Below are positions 41,951-49,474 of a DNA stretch of 49,474 nucleotides, piece by piece. The translations under genes and the position numbers were made by a program. The DNA comes from Halobacillus alkaliphilus. Lineage in GTDB: Bacteria > Bacillota > Bacilli > Bacillales > Halobacillaceae. The stretch is taken from positions 1-49,474 of the forward strand of contig NZ_FOOG01000030.1 in assembly GCF_900113125.1 (NCBI RefSeq), written 5' to 3'. The stretch's first letter is position 1, and the number at the start of each line of letters is the position of its first letter. The notes under the pieces were generated by a model that was not told the origin of the DNA, ran no database searches, and saw only the letters and a list, made by a program, of their open reading frames with translations.

Positions 41951-43564
41951 ATGCAGCACTTAGACTATCTCTATCACCCCTATGAAAACGCAAGAAACTC
42001 GACCATTGCGAAAAACGGAATGGTTGCGACCTCACAGCCGCTAGCGTCTCAAGCCGGGCTGTCCATACTGCAAAAAGGAGGAAATGCGATAGACGCAGCC
42101 ATAGCAACCGCCGCAGTTTTAACGGTCGTTGAACCTACCTCAAACGGAATCGGTTCAGACGCTTTTGCCCTTGTATGGACAGAAAATAAACTTTACGGAC
42201 TGAATGGCAGTGGCCATTCACCTGCTTCTATATCTACGGAAGAAATAAGAAATCGAGGGTACGAAGAGATTCCGAAGTTTGGCTTTGAGCCTGTTACTGT
42301 TCCTGGGGCACCCGGTGCGTGGGCTGAACTATCCCGCCGTTTTGGCAAGCTTCCATTTAAAGATTTATTCGCTCCAGCTATTCAATATGCGGAAGAAGGC
42401 TATCCGATTTCTCCTGTACTAGGGAAGTTCTGGGGGATGGCTGCTAAGAAATTCCGTGAGACCTTAAAAGGAGAAGAGTTTACTCACTGGTTCGATACTT
42501 TTGCTCCGGGTGGCAAAGCACCTGAAATCGGTGAAATCTGGAAATCAGAAGGTCATGCGCATACACTGAGAAAGATAGCTGAAACCCATGCGGAAGACTT
42601 TTATAATGGAGAAACAGCCGATCGAATCGATGCTTTCTCTAAACAGTACGGCGGTTTTATCTCTAAAGAAGACTTGGCCAGCTATCAACCGGAATGGGTA
42701 GACCCAATTTCAGTAAATTACCGTGGTTATAACGTGTGGGAAATCCCTCCGAACGGGCAGGGACTTGTGGCGCTTTCCGCTTTGAACATGTTAAAAGGGT
42801 TTGACATACTTGAAAAAGAAAGTGATTCTACATATCATAAGCAAATAGAAGCTATGAAACTCGCTTTTGCAGACGGAGAAAAGTACATCGCCGATGCCCC
42901 CTCTATGGAAGTAGGAATCAATGATTTATTAGATGAAGATTATTCAGCGGCACGCAGATCTTCTATTACAGAAGAGGCTGGCGAGCCGGAAGCGGGCGTA
43001 CCCCCGAAAGGCGGAACCGTGTATCTGGCTGCCGCGGACGGGGAAGGTAACATGGTATCGTTTATTCAAAGCAACTACATGGGATTCGGTTCTGGATTAG
43101 TGGTGCCTGGAACTGGCGTGGCTCTTCAGAACCGTGGTCATAACTTCACCATGGAACAAGGGCACGCAAACTCTCTGGAAGGGAATAAGAGATCGTATCA
43201 TACCATTATCCCTGGCTTTTTAACGAAGGGGGATCAGCCTGTCGGACCATTTGGCGTCATGGGCGGATTTATGCAGCCCCAGGGTCACGTCCAGGTCGTT
43301 ATGAACACGGTTGATTTTCATTTAAACCCGCAGTCAGTGCTTGATGCTCCACGCTGGCAGTGGATGAAAGGTAAAACGGTATGGGTAGAACCGAACTTCC
43401 CTAAGCATGTCGCGGAAGCCCTGGCACGCCGCGGCCACGAAATCAGCGTTCAGCTGGAAACAGGTGCTTTCGGGAGAGGCCAGATTATATGGCGTGATCC
43501 GGAAACAGGAGTTTTATATGGCGGCACTGAGTCGAGAACAGATGGTACGATCTCCGCTTACTGA
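41951..43564 (+). CDS. Cytosolic gamma-glutamyltransferase (YwrD-like)
   Basis: This 537-residue member of the gamma-glutamyltransferase family has VATSQPLASQAGLSILQKGGNAIDAAIATAAVLTVVEP at the start and the maturation nucleophile Thr356 in KGGTVYLAAADGEGNMVSFIQSN. Later RSYHTIIPGFLTKGDQPVGPFGVMGGFMQPQGHVQV and the C-terminal TESRTDGTISAY fit. There is no signal peptide, unlike secreted Ggt, so cleavage should occur in the cytosol after import by the adjoining ABC system. YwrD of Bacillus subtilis is the closest familiar protein. ATG follows AAAGGAG. Confidence 0.85.
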   Translation: MQHLDYLYHPYENARNSTIAKNGMVATSQPLASQAGLSILQKGGNAIDAAIATAAVLTVVEPTSNGIGSDAFALVWTENKLYGLNGSGHSPASISTEEIRNRGYEEIPKFGFEPVTVPGAPGAWAELSRRFGKLPFKDLFAPAIQYAEEGYPISPVLGKFWGMAAKKFRETLKGEEFTHWFDTFAPGGKAPEIGEIWKSEGHAHTLRKIAETHAEDFYNGETADRIDAFSKQYGGFISKEDLASYQPEWVDPISVNYRGYNVWEIPPNGQGLVALSALNMLKGFDILEKESDSTYHKQIEAMKLAFADGEKYIADAPSMEVGINDLLDEDYSAARRSSITEEAGEPEAGVPPKGGTVYLAAADGEGNMVSFIQSNYMGFGSGLVVPGTGVALQNRGHNFTMEQGHANSLEGNKRSYHTIIPGFLTKGDQPVGPFGVMGGFMQPQGHVQVVMNTVDFHLNPQSVLDAPRWQWMKGKTVWVEPNFPKHVAEALARRGHEISVQLETGAFGRGQIIWRDPETGVLYGGTESRTDGTISAY

Positions 43565-43602
43565 ATGAAGAGGAGAGTCGGATTGGAAGGAGAGGAGAAG
43601 GA

Positions 43603-44178
43603 ATGCAGCAATGGAATCTCTTTATAGCCTTTTTTCGTGTGGGAATGCTCGGTTATGGAGGAGGACCTTCTTCCATTCCACTGGTCCACAAGGAAGTGGT
43701 GGATAAATACGAATGGCTCACGGACGATGAATTTGGCGATGTGCTGGCATTAGGGAATTCACTGCCAGGCCCCATTGCTACAAAAATGGCAGGGTACATA
43801 GGTTATCGAGTTTCAGGGGTCATAGGGATGTTGAATGCTGTATTAGCAACCATTCTGCCTACGATTGTCATCATGATTGTGCTGATTACTTCCTTAAACA
43901 GTTTTCGCGATCAGGCCTGGGTTAATGGTATGACACAGGCTGTTGTCCCAGTGGTAGGGGTTATGCTTGCCAAGCTGACTTATGATTTTCTAAAAAAGGC
44001 TCAGGTGAATCTGGGCTGGGTCGTCTCGTTATCTCTCGGGGCGGGTTCTCTTTTATTGATTGAATGGATCGGCATTCACCCTGGCCTGCTTATCTTTGCG
44101 TTATTACTGTACGCTTTGCTTAAACCTGTTAAAGCTAAAGATAAGTCTAATCTTAAAAGTCAGGAGCAGTCATCATGA
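43603..44178 (+). CDS. Short-chain chromate transporter subunit (YwrB-like)
   Basis: This 191-residue protein has about five or six hydrophobic segments and the CHR motif GYGGGPSSIPLVHKEVV followed by LALGNSLPGPIATKMAGYIGY. It equals one half of a full ChrA. Short-chain CHR proteins work as pairs; this one and the next overlap by four bases (ATGA). The ATG follows GGAGAGGAGAAGG. Known relatives export chromate; the role here might be efflux of another oxyanion. Confidence 0.85.
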   Translation: MQQWNLFIAFFRVGMLGYGGGPSSIPLVHKEVVDKYEWLTDDEFGDVLALGNSLPGPIATKMAGYIGYRVSGVIGMLNAVLATILPTIVIMIVLITSLNSFRDQAWVNGMTQAVVPVVGVMLAKLTYDFLKKAQVNLGWVVSLSLGAGSLLLIEWIGIHPGLLIFALLLYALLKPVKAKDKSNLKSQEQSS

Positions 44179-44705
44179 TCTTTTGGAAACTATTTGTTGC
44201 TTTTTTTATACCTGGAATTATCGGTTATGGTGGAGGTCCTGCTTCCATCCCTTTGGTAGAAAATGAGGTTGTGGGACGATTTGGATGGATGAGTGTGACG
44301 GAATTCAGTGAAATGCTTGCTATGGCAAACGCACTGCCCGGACCTATTGCAACGAAGATGGCCGGGTTTATCGGGTATCAGCAGGCGGGTGTCCTGGGTG
44401 CTGTCGTCGGTGTCTTTGCAACCGTCGCTCCATCGCTTATTTTAATGATTGTCCTGCTTAGCGTGTTATATAAATTTAAGGATTCTCCAAGGGTCAAGCG
44501 GATGACCAATTTAATCCGTCCGGCAATTGCCGTGCTTCTTGGGATTATGGCTTATCAGTTTTTTTGGAATTCCTATGAAGCTGCAGGACTCCTGCAAACG
44601 ACGATCCTGATCATCGCCAGTTTCTTGTTACTTGAAAAAGTAAAACTCCACCCCGCCTTTGTAATCCTTGGGTCACTCATATACGGCGCCTTATTCTTGG
44701 GTTGA
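44175..44705 (+). CDS. Short-chain chromate transporter subunit (YwrA-like)
   Basis: This 176-residue partner has the same motif pair GYGGGPASIPLVENEVV and MANALPGPIATKMAGFIGY. The four-base overlap with the previous gene couples their translation. The gene ends about 40 bases before the repeat at 44742. No rho-independent terminator is evident, so the repeat hairpin may stop transcription. Confidence 0.85.
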   Translation: MIFWKLFVAFFIPGIIGYGGGPASIPLVENEVVGRFGWMSVTEFSEMLAMANALPGPIATKMAGFIGYQQAGVLGAVVGVFATVAPSLILMIVLLSVLYKFKDSPRVKRMTNLIRPAIAVLLGIMAYQFFWNSYEAAGLLQTTILIIASFLLLEKVKLHPAFVILGSLIYGALFLG

Positions 44706-44741
44706 ATAAAGCGGATTACTAAACAAAAGGGCCGGTTAGTT

Positions 44742-45363
44742 GAAGACTCAGTTTCGAGATATCTTGGGCCCATTGCTCATATAGAGAGGGGCTGGCTACG
44801 AAAACAACTCGCTTTCCTGCGGCCCTACATGACGAAGGGACGATCGACGTTGCCACAGGACGTGGCGATTTTAGTCGATCCTCCTTTTTATCATGAGCCT
44901 CCTCAGTCGTTAACACTCCATGCGGTGTCTCGCCTAGCTCCTTCTCTCGCGGGAGTCTCATCGTTCCCTCCGCCATCCTATGATTGAGGAGTGAACGGAC
45001 CCTTCTATAAGAGAGGTAATCGGTCTGGATCAGCCTTAACCCCTTATATATCAGGGATTGCATACTTAAATAAGTTAGATACTCTTTCGCTCTCCAGTTA
45101 ATTTTAGCAGGCATTTTTGGTGGATTTCGAGCTTCTGATTCGGCAAGGTCCGTAGGGGGGGTGATGTAGACTCCTGTGGGATGAACATGATCGGTAAGAT
45201 CCCGGAAGGCGAAGCCTGAGGAAGCTTAACATAAGGGATGTTCGACTAAGATAGCCACCTCCTGTGGCAACGTCGAACGACCCTGCGTCGTGCAGGGCCG
45301 GAAAGCGAAATCATCCCCCGAAGGACTGTCCTCTCAGCCTAAATATCTCGAAACTGAGTCTTC
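44742..45363. repeat. Full copy of palindromic repeat element with perfect 21-bp ends, 622 bp
   Basis: Bases 44742-44762 and 45343-45363 are perfect 21-bp inverted repeats (core GACTCAGTTTCGAGATAT). Left (A-type) half is the inverse of bases 1-153; right (B-type) half is the inverse of 18015-18240. Homology to the other copies extends outside the 21-bp ends: GGGCCGGTTA on the left as at base 155-170 inverted, and CCCATTA on the right as at 18005. There is no obvious target duplication or transposase. The remainder to 45544 shows nothing more. Confidence 0.88.
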
Positions 45364-45544
45364 AAGTAATGGGAGCGAATCTATAATAATCAACAGAGAC
45401 TTTAGGTGGTACAAGAACTCGTAGATTCCAGACTCTCTTTAATCCTCAGTTCAGCAAAATTCCCTGATGTTAAGAAGGAGTACCATAGGAATAGAGCGAA
45501 TATCCTAGTTAGGAACTAACTTTTCGATTAAAGGGGAGAGAAGA

Positions 45545-46243
45545 ATGAGCAAATATTCTATTGAACAATTTATAAGAGAAACGAAGCAGGATGACGCAGA
45601 GAATGAATACTTCGAGTTGGAAACCCCGCGGATCCTGGAAGTGAACTTGACTGACCAGGTGTGGGCGAAAGCAGGATCCATGATCTCGTACAATGGACAG
45701 ATTAAATTTGAAAGAGAAGGATTCCTTGAGCACGGTGTAGGCCGTTTCGTGAAAAAGGCCATGAGTGGAGAAGGAAGCTCTCTAATGAAAGCTACCGGTC
45801 GCGGTAGTCTATACTTAGCTGATCAAGGCAAAAAAATCACTATTCTGGAACTGGATAATGAAGAGATTACAGTGAACGGAAACGATCTTCTTGCTTTTGA
45901 GCCAGGCGTAGACTGGGATATCCAACTGATGAAAAAAGTTGCCGGAATGATGTCGGGTGGTTTGTTCAACGTCAAACTGCAGGGAAGAGGTAAAGTAGCG
46001 ATCACTTCTCATTACGAACCCCTTACCATTATGGTGCGCCCGGGGCAGCCAGTAATTACCGATCCAAATGCTACGGTCGCCTGGTCGGGACATTTGAAGC
46101 CGGAATTTCGTACAGATATCAGCTTTAAAACTCTCATTGGACGGGGAAGTGGAGAATCGATCCAAATGGAATTCAATGGAGACGGCTTTGTCATCGTCCA
46201 GCCGTTTGAAGAGATCAATACTTCAGGCGAGCGCGGCAAATAA
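45545..46243 (+). CDS. AIM24-family protein
   Basis: This 232-residue soluble protein of the AIM24 (TIGR00266/DUF124) family has VWAKAGSMISYNGQIKFEREG and the repeated beta strands GRGSLYLADQGKKITILELDNEEITVNGNDLLAFEPGVDWDIQLMK, GLFNVKLQGRGKVAITSHYEPLTIMV and a final GSGESIQMEFNGDGFVIVQPFEE. The function in bacteria is unknown; yeast Aim24 organises mitochondrial cristae. ATG has AAAGGGGAGAG upstream. It is monocistronic. Confidence 0.85.
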   Translation: MSKYSIEQFIRETKQDDAENEYFELETPRILEVNLTDQVWAKAGSMISYNGQIKFEREGFLEHGVGRFVKKAMSGEGSSLMKATGRGSLYLADQGKKITILELDNEEITVNGNDLLAFEPGVDWDIQLMKKVAGMMSGGLFNVKLQGRGKVAITSHYEPLTIMVRPGQPVITDPNATVAWSGHLKPEFRTDISFKTLIGRGSGESIQMEFNGDGFVIVQPFEEINTSGERGK

Positions 46244-46428
46244 GGGTTTGTTAAATGATGGAGAGTTAAATATAGACTGGCATTTTCTCATGATAATTTG
46301 AATAGAGTAAAAGACCGGGAGCTGAATATGTTTTTTCAAAAAAAATTCAAGCATCATCCTTTACTTCACTGCTAAAACGTTGTAAGATATGAAATAACTT
46401 AAAAATAAATAACGGAAACTTCTTATCC

Positions 46429-46540
46429 AGAGAGGCGGAGGGACTGGCCCTTTGATGCCCGGCAACCATCGAATCAATCTAAAGATTGACGAGAACGGTG
46501 CCAATTCCTGTAGGATGGTGACATCCTAAGAGATGAGAGG
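46429..46540 (+). promoter_or_regulatory. SAM-I (S-box) riboswitch
   Basis: The conserved S-box sequence is present: TTATCCAGAGAGGCGGAGGG, ACTGGCCC, GATGCCCGGCAACC, GGTGCCAATTCCT, ending GAGATGAGAGG. A terminator follows at 46560-46592 and msrA begins at 46659. SAM should stop transcription. Confidence 0.95.
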
Positions 46541-46559
46541 ATCGTACGGACTATAATAC

Positions 46560-46592
46560 GACCCCTTTTCTTGGATAAGAAAAGGGGTCTTT
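46560..46592 (+). terminator. SAM riboswitch terminator
   Basis: GACCCCTTTTCTT (46560-46572) and AAGAAAAGGGGTC (46577-46589) pair perfectly with a short loop, followed by TTTAC. It is the expression platform for msrA. Confidence 0.9.
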
Positions 46593-46658
46593 ACGTTGTC
46601 ATATACCCGTGAAGGCTCTCGATAGAAGTTGCGTTAAAAAGGAAAGGAAAGATGAGAT

Positions 46659-47132
46659 ATGGCGAAGGCAATTTTTGGAGCAGGGTGTTTCTGGGGAGTA
46701 GAAGCATTCTTTGAAAAATTTGAAGGCATTACATCTACGCGAGTAGGTTATATTGGCGGGAATCTGGAGAACCCTTCTTATGAACAGGTGAAAACGGGTA
46801 AAACAGGTCACGCAGAAGCTGTGAAAGTAGAGTATGATCCAACTGTCATTACTTACTCTGAACTCGTAAATATCTTTTTTGAAACGCACGATCCAACATC
46901 AAAAAATCGTCAAGGTGCCGATATCGGCCACCAGTATCGCTCGGCGATTTTTTACAATGATCCCAGTCAAAAATATATTGCTGAAGAAAAAATTAAAGAG
47001 TGGGATGAGAAAGGCACCTTCAAGCGCCCGATTGTAACAGAGGTTGTTAAGACCACCACTTTCTATGAAGCGGAAGAACATCATCAGAAGTATTTGCAGA
47101 AGAATGGTTCAGTAGCATGTGGAATCGGCTAA
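46659..47132 (+). CDS. msrA: Peptide methionine sulfoxide reductase MsrA
   Basis: This 157-residue enzyme has the catalytic motif FGAGCFWGVEAFF (Cys10), then VGYIGGN, ETHDPTSKNRQGADIGHQYRS and a resolving Cys154 in VACGIG. It reduces methionine-S-sulfoxide in proteins with thioredoxin. ATG follows GGAAAGGAAAGATGAGAT. It is governed by a SAM riboswitch, unusual for msrA and linking repair to methionine supply. MsrB is not adjacent. Confidence 0.93.
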   Translation: MAKAIFGAGCFWGVEAFFEKFEGITSTRVGYIGGNLENPSYEQVKTGKTGHAEAVKVEYDPTVITYSELVNIFFETHDPTSKNRQGADIGHQYRSAIFYNDPSQKYIAEEKIKEWDEKGTFKRPIVTEVVKTTTFYEAEEHHQKYLQKNGSVACGIG

Positions 47133-47151
47133 AATCGCTGATTCTTGTAAG

Positions 47152-47183
47152 GCGCTCAGAGTTTTTACTCTGAGTGCTTTTTT
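47152..47183 (+). terminator. Terminator after msrA
   Basis: GCGCTCAGAGT and ACTCTGAGTGC pair with one mismatch, loop TTTT, followed by T6. Confidence 0.88.
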
Positions 47184-47264
47184 ATTTTTAGAGCTGCGAA
47201 GTTACGAACAGAATCAGGAAGGGAAAACCTTTGAACAGAGCGAAAAGAGTGAGAGGTAAGTTTT

Positions 47265-48383
47265 GTGAAGGGGGGAGCGGATTTGTTATGGATAAATGAA
47301 TCTATATTAATCATTATGTGTTTGTTTATGGTGGCAGGGGCCCTGGATTACTATGTACTTAATCAGCGTTTGTCTTTAGGCAAGCATTTCTATGATGCCT
47401 TTATGATGATGGGGCCGCTAGCCTTATCCATGGTAGGAATCATTTCGCTTGCTCCTGTCTTGTCAGAAGTCGCTGCACCGGTTATTGGTCCAGTCTTTAA
47501 AGGAATGGGTGCTGATCCCTCCATGTTTGCTTCTATGATTTTAGCGATTGATATGGGAGCTTATTCCCTGGCCGAAGCTTTAGCATTAACAGATGAAGCG
47601 GCCGTGTTTTCATGGGCATTTTTAGGAACTATGATGGGGCCGACGCTCGTCTTTACTATACCGGTTGCCCTTACCGTCATTCAAAAAGAAGACCGTCCTT
47701 ATTTCGCAAAAGGGATCCTCATCGGCATAGTGACAATCCCGATCGGCTGTCTGGCGGGCGGAGCGATTGCAGGATACGAATGGTTATGGATGCTGCAGAA
47801 CTTATTGCCTGCGCTTCTTCTTTCTGTTCTCATTGGGCTGGGTTTATGGTTGTTTACGAATGGGGCTATACGTGTATTTGCCTGGTTTGGAAAAGGAGTC
47901 GAGATCTTAATTATTACCGGGCTTGCAGCTATTACGATTGAAACGCTCACGGAATTCACCCTCATTTCAGGCATGGCCCCGCTTTCTGAAGGGGTCTCTA
48001 TTGTAGGGAGGATTACCGTTACCCTTGCAGGAGCTTATCCTTTAATCGCTTTTTTGAATCAAAAAGGGGAAAAGGTATGGAATCGGCTGAGCCGGAAGAT
48101 TGGCTTAAATGCTTCCGCTATGACCGGCCTCCTGGCTTCCCTTGCCCATCATTTACCCATGCTCGCTATGATGAAGCACATGGATAGCCGGGGGAAAATA
48201 GTGAATTCGGCTTTTGCGGTAAGTGGAGCTTTTGTACTGGGGAGTCACTTTGCTTTTGTAGCAGGTATTGAAAAAGATATGATTGTTCCTGTTATTGTGG
48301 GCAAGCTGATCGCAGGAGGACTCGCTGTAGGTATTGCCTTACTTTTAACAAGAAGGAATGAGCAGATGGCTTTAACCAAGTAA
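47265..48383 (+). CDS. EutH-like ethanolamine transporter
   Basis: This 372-residue membrane protein of about ten segments resembles EutH: ILIIMCLFMVAGALDYYVLNQRLSLGKHFYDAFMMMGPLALSMVGI, MFASMILAIDMGAYSLAEALA, MMGPTLVFTIPVAL and the late SLAHHLPMLAMMKHMDSRGKIVNSAFAVSGAFVLG. EutH facilitates ethanolamine uptake. No other eut gene is nearby. The start may be GTG 47265 (GAGAGGT, seven bases upstream) or TTG 47283 (G-rich site upstream); I keep the first. Confidence 0.82.
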   Translation: MKGGADLLWINESILIIMCLFMVAGALDYYVLNQRLSLGKHFYDAFMMMGPLALSMVGIISLAPVLSEVAAPVIGPVFKGMGADPSMFASMILAIDMGAYSLAEALALTDEAAVFSWAFLGTMMGPTLVFTIPVALTVIQKEDRPYFAKGILIGIVTIPIGCLAGGAIAGYEWLWMLQNLLPALLLSVLIGLGLWLFTNGAIRVFAWFGKGVEILIITGLAAITIETLTEFTLISGMAPLSEGVSIVGRITVTLAGAYPLIAFLNQKGEKVWNRLSRKIGLNASAMTGLLASLAHHLPMLAMMKHMDSRGKIVNSAFAVSGAFVLGSHFAFVAGIEKDMIVPVIVGKLIAGGLAVGIALLLTRRNEQMALTK

Positions 48384-48432
48384 TCAACTAGGCTAAAATC
48401 GACGTGAATCTAATCATAAAGGAGTTTTTCCT

Positions 48433-49086
48433 GTGAAGGCAGAAATGAAAGAGCGCTACAACGAATACATTGAGAAATTCAAAGCGACGGCTCCTGAAGA
48501 TGTGCAAGATAAGATGAAGCAGGCCATTCAAGAACTGGAGCATTCATCGGATGGTAAGGGTCTATCCGAAGGTGAAAAAGCTCCTAATTTCAAGCTTCCT
48601 GATGCGAATGGAAATTCAATAGAATTATATAAACAGCTGGAAGAAGGACCTGTCATATTGACGTTTTACCGTGGAGGCTGGTGTCCTTATTGTAATATGG
48701 AACTCCGGGCATATCAGGAGATTCTTGATGACATTCACGACAGTGGGGGCGAACTAATTGCGATCAGTCCTGAAGAGCCTGATCATTCTTTATCCACCAC
48801 TGAAAAAAATGACCTCCAGTTCCATGTAGTAAGTGATGTTGGAAATGAAACCGCCAATCAGTATAACCTCGTTTATCAGCTGCCGGATTATCTTGTTGAC
48901 GTCTACAAAGAAAAAGGGCTGCGAGTGGACGAGCATAACGGTGATGAAACATGGACACTTCCTGTTTCCGCAACCTATGTAATTGACCAGGATGGAACCA
49001 TTGTTTATGAATATACCAAAGAAGATTACAAAGATCGTGCTGAGCCTTCGGAAGTACTGGAGCAATTAAAAAAAGTACGAGTATAA
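48433..49086 (+). CDS. Peroxiredoxin-like AhpC/TSA protein with helical N-extension
   Basis: This 217-residue protein has a helical 45-residue N-terminus (KAEMKERYNEYIEKFKATAPEDVQDKMKQAIQELEHSSD) and then an AhpC/TSA domain. The active site is YRGGWCPYCNMELRAYQ with Cys84 and Cys87. ISPEEPDHSLSTTEKNDLQFHVVSD and LPVSATYVIDQDGTIVYEY follow. It probably reduces peroxides or disulfides. GTG 48433 follows AAAGGAG. The terminator at 49093-49128 is the landing site of the group II intron. Confidence 0.82.
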   Translation: MKAEMKERYNEYIEKFKATAPEDVQDKMKQAIQELEHSSDGKGLSEGEKAPNFKLPDANGNSIELYKQLEEGPVILTFYRGGWCPYCNMELRAYQEILDDIHDSGGELIAISPEEPDHSLSTTEKNDLQFHVVSDVGNETANQYNLVYQLPDYLVDVYKEKGLRVDEHNGDETWTLPVSATYVIDQDGTIVYEYTKEDYKDRAEPSEVLEQLKKVRV

Positions 49087-49092
49087 AAAGGA

Positions 49093-49128
49093 AGCACAAC
49101 CCCAGTTCGACTGTGGTTGTGCTTTTTT
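49093..49128 (+). terminator. Terminator of peroxiredoxin-like gene (intron insertion site)
   Basis: AGCACAACC (49093-49101) pairs with GGTTGTGCT (49115-49123), extended by CAG/CTG, followed by T6. The intron begins two bases later. Confidence 0.92.
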
Positions 49129-49130
49129 AT

Positions 49131-49474
49131 GTGTGCCCGGCACGGGTGTAAACTCTAGGGTTCAAGTCCCGAGCGGCGAAGGTCGTTGTAGCCGTTAGTC
49201 AAAGGCAAGGGTGTCCAGGGTGACCTGAAATCTGAAGGAAGCCGGAGACAAATTTCCGCCCCGAGGAACACAAATCTCATAAAAGGCTGTCTGTCTGGGG
49301 TGAGTCTGCATAACAAGACGAAACCCCAACGACCAAAGGGGCAGGCAGTAAATGAGGCGGGGATATGGAAAGGAAGTTTATGCTTTTACCCGGGGAGGTC
49401 TGATGGACAAGCCGTACACATGCGGTAACCGATTCCCCAAAGAATCGCTGAACCATCAGAAGTCAGCCGAAGCC
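49131..49474 (+). mobile_element. Group IIC-type intron, 5' ribozyme part (runs past window end)
   Basis: The 5' boundary GTGTGCCCGGCACGGGTG and the following blocks GTGTCCAGGGTGACCTG, AATCTGAAGGAAGC, CGAGGAACACAAATCTCAT, TAAATGAGGCGG and TTACCCGGGGAGGTCTGATGG match, as I recall it, the group IIC intron of Oceanobacillus iheyensis in order and spacing. It sits immediately after a rho-independent terminator, the normal target of group IIC introns. The terminal stem TCTGATGG/CCATCAGA leads to the reverse transcriptase gene, which would lie beyond the window. No intron protein is visible here. Confidence 0.9.

Noticed and set aside
44719-45114. 131-residue minus-strand frame over the repeat at 44742
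   Set aside because: It follows the repeat sequence, has no family motif, and its frame differs between copies.
46244-46428. Possible extra gene between AIM24 and the SAM riboswitch
   Set aside because: It has no frame with a ribosome site; the stretch is an A/T-rich leader.

Overview
The window looks like chromosomal DNA from a low-to-moderate G+C, endospore-forming member of the Bacillaceae, most likely a moderately halophilic genus such as Halobacillus or a close relative. This is inferred from strong GGAGG-type ribosome binding sites, frequent GTG/TTG starts, a Spo0E-family phosphatase, an RsbR paralogue, TPP and SAM riboswitches, Bacillus-type genes (ThiXYZ, a YutJ-like protein, YwrD/YwrB/YwrA-like proteins), and salt-related transporters (BCCT, NhaC). 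No rRNA, tRNA, CRISPR array or prophage was seen. The window ends inside a group II intron.

Layout. 1-288: end of a repeat element and a terminator. 289-7900: mostly minus-strand single genes (BCCT transporter, Gfo/Idh/MocA dehydrogenase with an RsbR-like STAS protein, VCBS-like protein, DUF1206 membrane protein, RidA) with a few small plus-strand genes (GNAT, HTH protein, Spo0E-like). 8260-8876: a structured intergenic region with two hairpins, a solo repeat end and a cre-like box ahead of a CstA-family transporter. 11735-15545: a minus-strand thiamine-precursor operon (ThiY, MTH1187/YkoF-type protein, ThiX, ThiZ, TatD-type hydrolase) behind a TPP riboswitch and terminator. 15700-33500: housekeeping and stress genes (ATP-grasp, YutJ-like, C45 hydrolase, PP-loop protein, FabI, glutamate dehydrogenase, UPF0182, PLD-like, PEP carboxylase, SMP-30 lactonase) and a PadR-HAAS-GNAT operon with an evident self-operator. 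33577-35058: NhaC antiporter.

35733-44705 is the most coherent accessory locus. A Lrp/AsnC regulator is divergent from a tight gene run encoding a complete peptide/glutathione-type ABC importer (two permeases, lipoprotein, two ATPases), a signal-less gamma-glutamyltransferase and a split chromate-transporter pair. The intergenic region carries a 28-bp palindrome, a likely operator. I infer uptake and cytosolic cleavage of gamma-glutamyl peptides or glutathione, coupled to anion export.

44742-45363 and 18015-18573 are two full copies of a non-coding palindromic repeat; partial copies lie at 1-170 and about 8511-8577. The ends are related but distinguishable (A and B types), and one copy has perfect 21-bp terminal inverted repeats. 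46429-46592 is a SAM-I riboswitch with terminator ahead of msrA. The last part holds an orphan EutH-like transporter, a peroxiredoxin-like protein, and a group IIC-type intron inserted directly after the peroxiredoxin terminator. All functional calls come from reading motifs; no database search was run.
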